Source of the DNA: Chloroflexia bacterium
GTDB taxonomy: Bacteria; Chloroflexota; Chloroflexia; Thermobaculales; Thermobaculaceae
Assembly (NCBI GenBank): GCA_030446765.1
Contig: JAUJMR010000030.1
Span: 1 to 32,011 of the forward strand
Reading direction: 5' to 3'
DNA length: 32,011 nt
Positions within the stretch are counted from its first letter, which is position 1; each line of letters opens with the position of its first letter. The notes below the pieces were generated by a model. It saw nothing but the letters and a program-made list of their open reading frames with translations. It had not been told where the DNA came from and searched no databases. This document shows, piece by piece, positions 8,793 to 15,671 of the stretch. Position numbers and translations under genes: made by a program.

Positions 8793-9007
8793 CGAACAGC
8801 GCGTAGTTGCTGTGGTGGATTCTCTGGTGTCCAGGTTTCGGCGATGTCGCGTCTAATGTGGACCGTCACGCCGACACGGCGATGCGGGAGCTGGCCGGAG
8901 CTGCAAAGCTGGTACACGCGGTTTCGTCCCAGGCGCATGAGTGCTGCAGCCTCGGGCACCGTGAGCCAAACGGCTCGGGAGGGCGGGGGTTGATTCTTAT
9001 GATTCAT
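8789..9007 (-). CDS. Excisionase-type helix-turn-helix protein
   Basis: A 72-aa protein with the HTH_17/excisionase pattern: LTVPEAAALMRLGRNRVYQLCSSG places the recognition helix near residues 15-35, and the following strand GVTVHIRRDIAETW is typical of this family. Such proteins bind DNA and regulate excision or early transcription of integrated elements. The ATG at 9007 overlaps the stop of the upstream HTH gene by four bases (ATGA). It is the second of two HTH genes in tandem; they differ in sequence, so they probably bind different sites. Confidence 0.75.
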   Translation of the reverse strand: MNHKNQPPPSRAVWLTVPEAAALMRLGRNRVYQLCSSGQLPHRRVGVTVHIRRDIAETWTPENPPQQLRAVR

Positions 9008-9228
9008 CGTCCCGTCACCCGCTCAAACAGAGTGTCGAGATCACCGCGTGCCCACGCCTCCAGCACCGGGCGTCGATACCGAACACTCCGGCCAAATCTG
9101 AGTACGGCCTGCTCGGGTAACTGGCCTGCCGCCCGCATCGCATGCAGACGCTTGGTGGTGTACCCAAGGAGTTTTGCCGCCTCGCTGGTATCAATGAGAA
9201 GCGGGCCCGTTCTGTCTACCTGTACCAT
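9004..9228 (-). CDS. Helix-turn-helix DNA-binding protein (excisionase-like)
   Basis: A 74-aa protein. LIDTSEAAKLLGYTTKRLHAMRAAG is a classic winged/MerR-like helix-turn-helix, followed by FGRSVRYRRPVLEAWARG, the wing and final helix of the family. The start at ATG 9228 is preferred over the longer frame (open to 9498) because GGAGGTG lies seven bases upstream and the upstream residues belong to another gene in a different frame. It is the first gene of a four-gene overlapping cassette (HTH, HTH, zinc ribbon, ATPase). Confidence 0.75.
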   Translation of the reverse strand: MVQVDRTGPLLIDTSEAAKLLGYTTKRLHAMRAAGQLPEQAVLRFGRSVRYRRPVLEAWARGDLDTLFERVTGR

Positions 9229-9365
9229 CTGTTGCCACCTCCAGAGTGCTACCGGCCACGCCTGACGCGCGGCGTCCTCTAGAGTTACAGTACGATGGAA
9301 GAGTGGGAAGCGCGATACCAATCCTGCGACGTGCGGCCGGATTGGTATGAGATGCGCACCGAAGA

Positions 9366-10378
9366 TCAGCGGGACAGACGGACGCCTATGAGCGGAGCGA
9401 CGCGGTTGACCTGCTTGTCGATGTACTGGGGAGTGAGCACCGTGGGTGAGTTGCTCGTGAATAATCGCGATATCAGGATAGGACTCGTGGAGCGCCACAT
9501 AGAGGAATGCCCAAGCAAGGTAGCGCTCGAACCGCGGCTGCGGGTCGGAGAAGACGTAACCAGCCGCCTGCGCGCGCCCTCTATTCGGTTTAACTCACGG
9601 TCCACGTGCTCCTGCATGCGTTTCAGTATTCGCATTCGCGCCCGCTTCTTGCTCTCGTGAGTTGGGTGCCAAGCGCTAGTGAAGCCCTCAACCTGGAGCG
9701 GTGCGGCACCGGAGCGGTCAACCGCGATGTACTCAGTATTTCCGTGCATCCCCAAGCTATGGCGTCGCTCCTCTCCGATCTGCGGCACGAAGCCTGTCCC
9801 ACCTTGCCTCAACACGAAGAAACCGTTGCCTTCGCCTACCTGGCTACCCCACCTGGCCTCAGTACGACACCATTGATGCACCACAGCGGCTCCGATTGGC
9901 TCCGCTACGTCGAAGGCTGCGGCCCGGCCAGCCGCCTTCGACTTAGCAGTGGCCGCCACGGCGGTATCTTCGCCATAAAGGCGATCCAGCCCCCACCGCT
10001 CACAGAATCCACGAACGGCTTCTACGTACCAAAGCGCATCGGGAATGTAACGCCAACCGCTTGAGTCTACTTCGCGGGGTACATTTTCGTACAAGTATTC
10101 GATGGCAGACAAGTCGGGCTGGCTATCCTCCCGGAGACCGTTTGACCGCAAGACTTGAGGGTCATCGAAGACGCGCGATGCAGGTACGTAGGTGCCTCGG
10201 TAGAATGCCTCCAACTCACGCCGAACCTCGCGCAGTGCTCGTAGAACAAGAGCCATCTGTCACGACGGAACGCCGCGAGAGCCCATGCCTCTCGCGCCAA
10301 GGAGCCTAGCGACGGGAAGTCTGGCTCATCTCGCAACACGCAGACATAAAGATCGTCGCAGGATATTGTCGGATGCAA
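9366..10378 (-). pseudogene. Unrecognised element protein (~330 aa), frameshifted
   Basis: I do not recognise this family. The first frame starts at TTG 10378 with a perfect AGGAGG five bases upstream (10384-10389) and reads DDLYVCVLRDEPDFP...FRRDRWLLFYEHCARFG. The frame then changes near 10215 to REVRRELEAFYRGTYVP...EYLYENVPREVDSSGWRY...GMHGNTEYIAVDRSG. Near 9590 it moves again (FERYLAWAFLYVALHESYPDIAIIHEQL). It ends in a possible helix-turn-helix (PQYIDKQVNRVAPLIGV) with a stop at 9366. The mix of a repeated acidic/aromatic middle and a C-terminal HTH-like end suggests a soluble regulatory or element-specific protein; this is inference. It stands upstream of the HTH cassette. Confidence 0.5.
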
Positions 10379-10517
10379 GCGAGCCTCCTAACTGGCGACA
10401 TGGCTGCAATATTCAAGCGACTAGAAAGCATCGCGAACAAATGGGGTGACATCGCCGCTGCCCCAACTTTACGTGACGAGTTTCGCACTGTCACCATGCA
10501 CCTCGTGCGCTCCCGGC

Positions 10518-10550
10518 TGACACCATTTGACACCACTTTTTGACACCACC
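10518..10550. repeat. Three direct copies of TGACACCA
   Basis: TGACACCA occurs at 10518, 10528 and 10541, with T-rich spacers. The first interval is one helical turn and the second slightly more. It lies about 130 bp upstream of the minus-strand gene starting at 10378 and just before the tRNA-like site. It could be an operator or excisionase/recombinase arm site for the neighbouring element; no direct evidence for either. Confidence 0.7.
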
Positions 10551-10605
10551 GGGCGCGGTTTCAGCCGGTAGGGGCCGGGATTGAGCGGTAAGCTAGCCGT
10601 CACTC

Positions 10606-10634
10606 TTGGCCCGAAACCCCGCATCCTATATAAT
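10606..10634 (+). promoter_or_regulatory. Sigma70-type promoter of the tRNA-Thr-like locus
   Basis: TTGGCC (10606-10611), a 17-bp spacer and a perfect TATAAT (10629-10634) are followed after about 40 bases by the tRNA-like sequence. The arrangement is what is expected of a tRNA promoter and suggests that a real tRNA gene once stood here. Confidence 0.65.
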
Positions 10635-10675
10635 GCTTTGCGTCAGACAGGTATCGGCTGGGAGTGGCCGGGAGA

Positions 10676-10732
10676 GCCGATGATCGGTTTTGTAAACAGT
10701 AGGTTGCGGGTTCGATTCCTGTCGTCGGCTCC
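10676..10732 (+). tRNA. tRNA-Thr(UGU)-like remnant lacking a D-arm; probable attachment site
   Basis: The 3' half matches a tRNA-Thr: loop TTTGTAA with anticodon TGT, the variable part, T-stem GCGGG/CCTGT around TTCGATT, and acceptor strand CGTCGGC followed by TCC. The bases GCCGATG at 10676-10682 can pair with all seven acceptor positions (one G-U). However, only 57 nt separate the ends, and the D-arm and a proper anticodon stem are missing, so it is probably not a functional tRNA. Tyrosine recombinases commonly integrate at tRNA 3' halves, and an integrase fragment lies nearby. Confidence 0.55.
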
Positions 10733-10772
10733 CCTGGAACCCGAGTAACTACGTCTCTTTTGGCGAGTTAGA

Positions 10773-10799
10773 GCCCCTTCGCTGAGTTGGCGAAGGGGC
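10773..10799 (+). terminator. Strong hairpin after the tRNA-like locus
   Basis: A perfect 10-bp stem (GCCCCTTCGC / GCGAAGGGGC) with a 7-nt loop stands 40 bases downstream of the tRNA-like sequence. It lacks a good T-tract (CTTGGTCC follows), so termination is likely but not certain. Confidence 0.6.
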
Positions 10800-10922
10800 C
10801 TTGGTCCAGTTTACCCGCCTATGTTTTCTAACTTCAATTTAACATCACAACATTTTTACGCCTAACAAAACCGTCGCGTAAGCAGCCAAGGAAGCACAAT
10901 AGGAGCCATGGAGGAGGGTGCG

Positions 10923-11043
10923 ATGGTGAAGGAACTGTTGCTCGAAGCGTTGTGAGCGGGGATCGCGCCGCTGCTCCTGCCGGAGCCGCCGAAGCCCGAG
11001 GGCAGACGGCCCCAGGTGTCGGACCGGGCGGTGCCGACGGGGA
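10923..11043 (+). pseudogene. IS5-family transposase, N-terminal fragment
   Basis: Reading from ATG 10923 gives MVKELLLEAL, a TGA stop where Trp is expected, then AGIAPLLLPEPPKPEGRRPQVSDRAVPTGI. This is the N-terminal helical part of IS5-family transposases. Homology ends after TGI; the following sequence up to the IS982-like element at 11081 does not resemble a transposase. It is a dead remnant lying just inside the left inverted repeat of the cassette. Confidence 0.65.
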
Positions 11044-11080
11044 TTGGGCCTGGACCGCCGCGCACGGCCTCTGCTTTACT

Positions 11081-11960
11081 AACCAATGGTGCTAGTTTGA
11101 CGGAGACATAGGGCATTCTCCATCTTGTTGTTATCGAAGCAGCAAGGAGGAGCGCCCTATGTCCACAGAGGATTTTATCATCGAGCTGTTCTGCCGAGTA
11201 GATGACCGGATGCGAGAGGTGTCCAAGCACGCGCAGGCCAGTCTGCATCCGAGCGAGACGGTCACGCTCGGGTTGCTGTTCGCCATCAAGGGCGTGGGCA
11301 ACCGGGCTTACTATCGGTGGATCAAGCGTGACGGCTTGTCGTTGTTCCCACACTTGCCGGAGCGTACGCGCCTGTTCCGGCTCTTCACCACGCATAGGGA
11401 CTGGGCGCAGCGCTTCCTGGCGGACCCGACGGTGTTGGGTATCGCAGACTCATACGGCATCGAACTGCTGCATCCGATCCGCGAAGGCAGGAGCGAGGCA
11501 CAGATCGGCAAAAAGGGCAAGAGCAACTACCGCTGGATCGTGGGCGGCAAGCTGTGTTTCGTGCTCAACCAAAAGGGTCAGGTGGTGAGCTGGGCCGCTG
11601 CCACGGCGAATGTACACGACGCTGCCTTCCATCCGCTGATCGCACGGCTCCTCGATGAGTCGGTGGTGCTCACGGACTCGGGCTTCCACAGCAGAGATGG
11701 TGACCCAGCGAACATGAAGTATGCAAGCGGGGCACGTGGAATGTGCGGATGGTGGTCGAGACGGTGCTCTCGATGCTGACGGTGGTGTGCCACTTCAAAC
11801 ATCTCAGTCACAGGGTGTGGACCTGCTTGCGAGCGCGACTCGCCTGGACCATGGCAGCGTACAACGTGCTCATCTCCTGGCACGGGCTCAAACCGGACGA
11901 GCACGGACGCCTCCACCTCTCTATAGCCGACTTCAGCCTTTGATACTAGCACCACTGGTT
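11081..11960 (+). mobile_element. IS982-family-like insertion sequence
   Basis: An element of about 880 bp bounded by inverted repeats AACCAATGGTGCTAGT (11081) and ACTAGCACCACTGGTT (ending 11960), with one mismatch. It encloses a DDE transposase whose stop codon overlaps the right repeat. ACT flanks both ends and may be a short target duplication. It sits inside the older IS5-type cassette and ends ten bases before the VOC gene start, so outward transcription from it could drive that gene. Confidence 0.75.
11159..11943 (+). pseudogene. IS982-family-like DDE transposase, one frameshift
   Basis: The transposase of the element above, which cuts and joins DNA with a DDE active site. It starts at ATG 11159, nine bases after AAGGAGG. 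The first frame carries a helical N-terminus, the first catalytic Asp in IADSYGIELLHP and the second in VLTDSGFHS. After NMK at about 11720 one base is missing, and the protein continues in another frame as CKRGTWNVRMVVETVLSMLT, giving the catalytic Glu, and then CHFKHLSHRVW. It ends with IADFSL and a stop at 11943. A full-length repaired protein would be about 261 aa, near the usual size for the family. As written it is inactive unless the frameshift is a sequence error. Confidence 0.75.
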
Positions 11961-11969
11961 ACTAGCGTC

Positions 11970-12410
11970 ATGACGATCAAGAGATTGGACCACGTCGCGT
12001 CGTCGTCGACGACCTTGCAGCCACTATCGCTTTTTTCACCGCGCTCGGTGATGACGATCGAAGGCGAGACGTCGGTCCAGGGCCCGTGGGTGGACCGCAT
12101 CAACGAGCTCGAAAGTGTCCAGGTCGACATCGTTATGATGCGGACCCCGGATGGGCACGGGCGGCTTGAGCTGACGAAGTTTCGCAATCCAAAACTGGTG
12201 GAGATCGAACCGGTGAGCGCACCGCCGAACACGCTGGGCCTCCGGAGCGTCATGTTTACAGTCGAGAGCGTCGACGACACTGTCGCTCGCCTGCGCGCCA
12301 ACGGCGCCGAACTCATCGGCGAGGTCGCCCAGTACGAGGACATGTACAGACTCTGCTACATGCGAGGCCCTGCGGGCATCATCGTCGCGCTGGCCGAGGA
12401 ACTCTTCTGA
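11970..12410 (+). CDS. VOC superfamily (glyoxalase/dioxygenase-like) protein with a compensated double frameshift
   Basis: A 146-aa protein of the vicinal-oxygen-chelate fold, whose members include lactoylglutathione lyase-like, dioxygenase and antibiotic-binding proteins. MTIKRLDHV begins the first module, and GLRSVMFTVESVDDTVARLRANGAELIGEV the second; the end ICYMRGPAGIIVALAEEL-like stretch is typical. Between about 11995 and 12048 the written frame gives a nonsense run of Ser/Thr/Leu, whereas the neighbouring frame gives VVVDDLAATIAFFTALG, exactly the family helix. Two opposite shifts therefore cancel. Either sequence errors or a real altered segment. Substrate unknown. It is the only intact-length gene inside the IS5-type cassette and starts ten bases past the IS982-like end. 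Confidence 0.75.
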   Translation: MTIKRLDHVASSSTTLQPLSLFSPRSVMTIEGETSVQGPWVDRINELESVQVDIVMMRTPDGHGRLELTKFRNPKLVEIEPVSAPPNTLGLRSVMFTVESVDDTVARLRANGAELIGEVAQYEDMYRLCYMRGPAGIIVALAEELF

Positions 12411-12565
12411 AGCGTTCACCGCCTTCACGGAAACCGGTGGAGCCCTGGGCGCTCCTTCGACTCGATCCCATGGCTCGCAACCATCCTGCTTTCTCACCTA
12501 CTTGCGCCGCGGTTTTGTTAGGCACACCTAGTCATAGGGAATGAGGATGTTAGGAATTGATATAT

Positions 12566-13054
12566 TTATTCCAACTCACTCGCGAGAATGTAGTCTTCAT
12601 CTTCGCTAGGAGGTTGCCAGTACGTCAGATACTTTTCCAACATTTCTCGGCTAATCTCAAACGAGTCCTTCGTGAGATTATCATTTCTTCCAACAACCCT
12701 TTCTCGTATCGTTTCTATCGGCGTTTCAACATAGTACATTACCGTTTTAGCACCAATTGCAACGGTTCTTCTTCTCATCTCATCTCGATGTTCTCTTGCC
12801 CAAAGTCCCTCGTCAATAATGACATCAATACCTTTCTCAGCAATCTGGAATGCAACATCCCTTGATAACCCGCAGATTTTATGATCCCATTCCTCATATC
12901 CATCGATTGTAGGATCGTTGCCAATTAAACGAATTGACCACTCATCTTTCGTGATTCTCACTGCACCAGTTTTTTCTTCTAGCTTCTTTGCAAAAGTAGT
13001 TTTACCAGCACCGATAAATCCACAAGTTAAATAGACGATAGGTTTACTTTCCAT
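12566..13054 (-). CDS. P-loop kinase-like AAA ATPase, AT-rich
   Basis: A 162-aa nucleotide-binding protein of the small P-loop kinase type (zeta-toxin/adenylate-kinase-like fold). Walker A GFIGAGKTT is at 12-20, a Walker B-like DVIIDEG at 77-83, and a basic lid ETIRERVVGRND at about 114-125. It probably phosphorylates a small molecule, but the substrate cannot be told; there is no partner antitoxin gene next to it. ATG at 13054. Both the gene and its ~80-bp flanks are visibly AT-rich (for example TTTTTTCTTCTAGCTTC and ATATTTATT), unlike all neighbours, which argues for recent transfer from a low-GC host. It is intact, with no frameshift. Confidence 0.8.
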   Translation of the reverse strand: MESKPIVYLTCGFIGAGKTTFAKKLEEKTGAVRITKDEWSIRLIGNDPTIDGYEEWDHKICGLSRDVAFQIAEKGIDVIIDEGLWAREHRDEMRRRTVAIGAKTVMYYVETPIETIRERVVGRNDNLTKDSFEISREMLEKYLTYWQPPSEDEDYILASELE

Positions 13055-13295
13055 GAACGTATCATACAGGTTCTAAATCAAACTAAAAAAAGATATCGCA
13101 CAGGCGTTGAGGCTAATTAAGGCTATAAATATATGCTCTCCCTAGCGGACTCGAATATGGGATGCTGCCCATCGGCGGCGCTTCAGGTCGGTAGTGCCGA
13201 GTGTTCGGTCACGGTCCCATATGTACACCGGGTCCGAGCAATCGAGTGGCCGCAAGGAAGATGCTGTGCTGGCGAAGTGGGGCAGGGGCTAAACC

Positions 13296-13652
13296 CTAGG
13301 CGCTTCCCCAGACCAAAAGTGCGTCGAGCCTTGCCGCCGCATCCTTGTCCTGCTGCTCCAGGACGTGGGTGTAGCGCTGCAACGTGAGCCGGATGTCGCT
13401 GTGGCCCATGCGCTTCATCGCTATCGTGGCGGGCACGCCCTGCAAGGCCATTAGTCTACAGACCGTGTGCCGCAGTGCATTAAAGAGCAGGTTGGGCAGA
13501 GCGGCCACTTCGAGCAGCGGCTTGAACCGCCGGTCCACCACGCTCTGAATCATCGGGCTGTCGCGTGGCGTGCCGGGACCGCGCCACTTTCCTGGCTCCA
13601 AAGTGGCGAACTCCAGCCCGGTGTCGTTCCACTCATCCGACATGAGCCGCAC
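13296..13652 (-). pseudogene. Tyrosine recombinase (phage-type integrase), C-terminal fragment
   Basis: About 118 residues of the catalytic domain remain. ALRHTVCRLMALQGV carries the catalytic R61 followed by H62, RMGHSDIRLTLQRYTHV carries H84 and the nucleophile Tyr94, and the end EQQDKDAAARLDALL is typical. Upstream of DEWNDTGLEFAT homology stops, so the DNA-arm, core-binding and first catalytic Arg regions are missing. An IS5-type element lies 190 bp upstream and may mark the deletion. The fragment cannot act alone but shows that an element inserted here by site-specific recombination, fitting the two tRNA-Thr-like sites at 10.7 and 15.0 kb. Confidence 0.8.
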
Positions 13653-13907
13653 CTGGCATGGCCGAGCTTACACGGCCGCCCCATTGAGATTAGCGCAACT
13701 GCGCGCGGTCGGAGTGGGCCTTTCCCTATAGGTGCCGCGAGACCGGCGAAGTGGCTCATCGAATGCGACCACTTTCCACGACGCAATTTACGATGTCTCA
13801 AAGTCATCGTCAGTCACCTGATCGCGGCGCGAACCAGGGTTCTAGGGCGTGTCTGATGAATGGGTCTGCTTCGTATATTGGCGTGTTGACAGTGACGAGG
13901 AGAGGCC

Positions 13908-14291
13908 ATGGCAGGGCGTGGGGAACTCACGGACGAAGCTTGGGGGCGGATAGAACAGCTGCTGCCGAGGAATGGGCGAAGAGGCAAGCAGTGGACCGAT
14001 CACAGGCAGGTGATAAACGGCATCTTGTGGAGACTCAGGACGGGAGCACCATGGAGGGATGTGCCGGATAGGTACGGACCGTGGCAGACGTGCTACGACC
14101 GGTTCGCGAGGTGGAGTCGGGACGGCACGTGGGAATGCTTACTGGGGCACGTACAAACCAAGTCCGATGCAGTGGGCGAGATACGGTGGACAGTAAGCGT
14201 AGACAGCACGACGGCAAGAGCGCATCAGCACGCGGCAGGAGCGAGGAGTAGTTTCGGCAAGGGCGACAAAAAGGGGGACCCAGAATCCTGA
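13908..14291 (+). CDS. IS5-family transposase, first frame (N-terminal half)
   Basis: ATG 13908 follows GAGGAGAGG. The protein opens LTDEAWGRIEQLLP, continues with GILWRLRTGAPWRDVPDRYGPW (the conserved DUF4096-type domain), and carries the first catalytic Asp in SVDSTTARAHQHAAG. It terminates at 14291 shortly after GKGDKKGDPES. IS427-group elements normally make one product from two frames by ribosomal frameshifting. Here the sequence AAAAAGGGGG at about 14269-14278 is a plausible slippery tract, and the downstream frame reads PEGEALGRSRGG. Joining the frames requires a +1 (or -2) shift. Confidence 0.8.
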   Translation: MAGRGELTDEAWGRIEQLLPRNGRRGKQWTDHRQVINGILWRLRTGAPWRDVPDRYGPWQTCYDRFARWSRDGTWECLLGHVQTKSDAVGEIRWTVSVDSTTARAHQHAAGARSSFGKGDKKGDPES

Positions 14292-14334
14292 GGGTGAGGC
14301 GCTGGGTCGTAGTCGAGGAGGACTGACGTCGAAA

Positions 14335-14772
14335 GTGCATCTGGCGGTGGATGGTCGAGGGCTGCCGCTGTCGATAGTGGTGACACCGGGACAAAGGCAC
14401 GATAGCACGCAGCTACAGATGGTGCTCGACACCATCAGAGTGCCAAGGGAGGGTGCGGGTAGGCCGAGGAAGCGTCCCGAGCACTTGGTAGCGGACAAGG
14501 GCTACAGCTACCCGACGTGTCGGCGATTGCTCAGAGGGCGAGGGATTCCTCATACGATACCGCACAGGAGTGACCAGAGGCGGCGACGAGCCGCCAGCAC
14601 AGGACGTAAGCCTGGCTTCGACAAAGAGGTGTATCGAGGCAGGAACGTAGTGGAAAGATGTATCAACAGGCTCAAGCAATGGAGAGCGATCGCCACCAGA
14701 TACGACAAGCGGGCTCTCAACTACCGAGCCGGCATCATCATCGCATCCCTCATCCTCTGGCTGGCAGCATGA
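14335..14772 (+). CDS. IS5-family transposase, second frame (catalytic C-terminal half)
   Basis: This frame is open upstream to overlap the first; GTG 14335 is only its first possible start, and homology already covers EALGRSRGGLTSK before it. It carries HLAVDGRGLPL, the second catalytic Asp in HLVADKGYSYP, and the Glu in VVERCINRLKQWRAIATRYDK, giving a complete DDE set together with the first frame. It ends in IIIASLILWLAA just before the right inverted repeat. Probably expressed only as a fusion with the first frame. Confidence 0.8.
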   Translation: MHLAVDGRGLPLSIVVTPGQRHDSTQLQMVLDTIRVPREGAGRPRKRPEHLVADKGYSYPTCRRLLRGRGIPHTIPHRSDQRRRRAASTGRKPGFDKEVYRGRNVVERCINRLKQWRAIATRYDKRALNYRAGIIIASLILWLAA

Positions 14773-14791
14773 TTCATCAGACACTACCTAG

Positions 14792-15001
14792 TGTGGCCTA
14801 AGGTTCTGTCGCAGAGTCCGGGGTGCCTGGTGAAGCGCGGTCTTGATGTGAACCGTGGCGGAATCACTATGGGGCCACTTTTAGTCCAGTTCAGGTGGAC
14901 TTGTATGTACCGTTCTGGACACAATGGCGGTAAAGCGCCTGGATAGGTGGCGTAGACGCTACGGGACGGACCCTGGTAGACTGTGGCGCAGCAAGTGCAT
15001 G
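14792..15001. other. Spacer without a recognisable gene
   Basis: This 210-bp stretch between the IS5-type element and the second tRNA-like site has no convincing coding region, inverted repeat or promoter. The spacer from 15051 to 15223 likewise holds nothing I recognise apart from the ribosome site of the next gene. Confidence 0.5.
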
Positions 15002-15050
15002 CGGTTCTGCGAACAGTAGGTTGCCCTTTCGGTTCCTGTTGTCGGCTCCA
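15002..15050 (+). repeat. Second, degenerate tRNA-Thr 3'-half-like sequence (possible att remnant)
   Basis: About 39 of 48 positions match the 3' part of the tRNA-like sequence at 10685-10732, including GAACAGTAGGTTGC, the TTCG of the T-loop and GTCGGCTCC. The T-stem no longer pairs (GCCCT), the anticodon region is changed to CTGCGAA, and no acceptor 5' strand is found upstream, so it is not a working tRNA. Same orientation as the first copy, 4.3 kb away. Confidence 0.6.
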
Positions 15051-15223
15051 CGGCACGTCGCCGAGTTGTTACCACGCTCGGGTATGACAACTGGATCTTT
15101 GTGCAGACTGTTGTCATCATGCTATGGATCACTTGGACTTGCTGTTTTCGAAATGGCCCGGTCCGGGCTGACAAAGTAGCTCGGGACCTTACCCGACAAG
15201 AGCGGGGAAGAGGAGGTGCTATT

Positions 15224-15640
15224 GTGGGACTTGGGCTAACACGGCCAGAACTCGCGGTCATTCCGCTCGCCCTCATTCTTGTCTGGCTCGTGATCGAAGG
15301 GCTGCTATTTGCCTATGCCATGCGGGTCGCCGATCGCGCGCAAAAGGGTGGGCAGCTGCCCCGGCAGTCCCGCTTCGGTCGCCAGCGAGAGATTGCCGCG
15401 GGGCTCGGCCCACACGGTGGCATCCTTGCAGTGTGCCCCTGGTGCAACGGCAAAGGGACACTCGACGCCCAGCTCGGGTCACACCTCAAGCTCGAGAAGC
15501 ACTCGGAGAACGAGGAGCCGGATTGTCCGCGCTGCCACGGCGCTGGCTACACCGAGAACCCGATGAGCGCAAGGAAGCGCGCGGCTATGCGCCGGCACCT
15601 GCTGGAACAGGAATGGCGCGACCCCAGTCACCGTTCATAG
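15224..15640 (+). CDS. Membrane-anchored protein with a DnaJ-like zinc finger
   Basis: A 138-aa protein of unknown function. One transmembrane helix at about 10-33 is followed by a basic linker. Two CxxCxGxG repeats, CPWCNGKG (71-78) and CPRCHGAG (101-108), are the zinc-binding signature of the DnaJ cysteine-rich domain, here as one pair rather than the four repeats of true DnaJ. There is no J-domain. The start at GTG 15224 is chosen because GAGGAGG precedes it; the frame is open back to 15101 without a ribosome site. It is transcribed toward the convergent ccmB. A role in thiol or heme handling in cytochrome maturation is possible by context only. Confidence 0.65.
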   Translation: MGLGLTRPELAVIPLALILVWLVIEGLLFAYAMRVADRAQKGGQLPRQSRFGRQREIAAGLGPHGGILAVCPWCNGKGTLDAQLGSHLKLEKHSENEEPDCPRCHGAGYTENPMSARKRAAMRRHLLEQEWRDPSHRS

Positions 15641-15671
15641 CAACTCGCGTTGACCCGCAGTTGGTAGGCGG

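Larger units (their letters stand above)
10860..12523. mobile_element. IS5-type cassette with terminal inverted repeats but no intact transposase, holding an IS982-like element and a VOC gene
   Basis: The ends 10860-10885 and 12498-12523 are inverted repeats: 14 outer bases (GCCTAACAAAACCG) match perfectly and the match continues with four mismatches to 26. Inside the left end, a transposase start (10923) is broken by a stop and lost after ~40 codons. The right end encodes the typical IS5 transposase tail PRFC-stop inside the repeat. The interior carries an IS982-like element and a VOC gene instead. No convincing target duplication is seen. Confidence 0.6.
13842..14791 (+). mobile_element. 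IS5-family (IS427-like) insertion sequence
   Basis: A near-complete element. The ends GGCGTGTCTGATGAAT (from 13846) and its inverse ATTCATCAGACACTACC (to 14788) are imperfect inverted repeats. CTAG stands at both outer borders (13842-13845 and about 14788-14791), consistent with the CTAG target preference of this group. It encloses two consecutive reading frames that together form one DDE transposase. Confidence 0.8.

Noticed and set aside
10862..11395. 177-codon minus-strand frame
   Set aside because: It runs across the IS5 remnant and into the IS982-like element antisense to both transposases.
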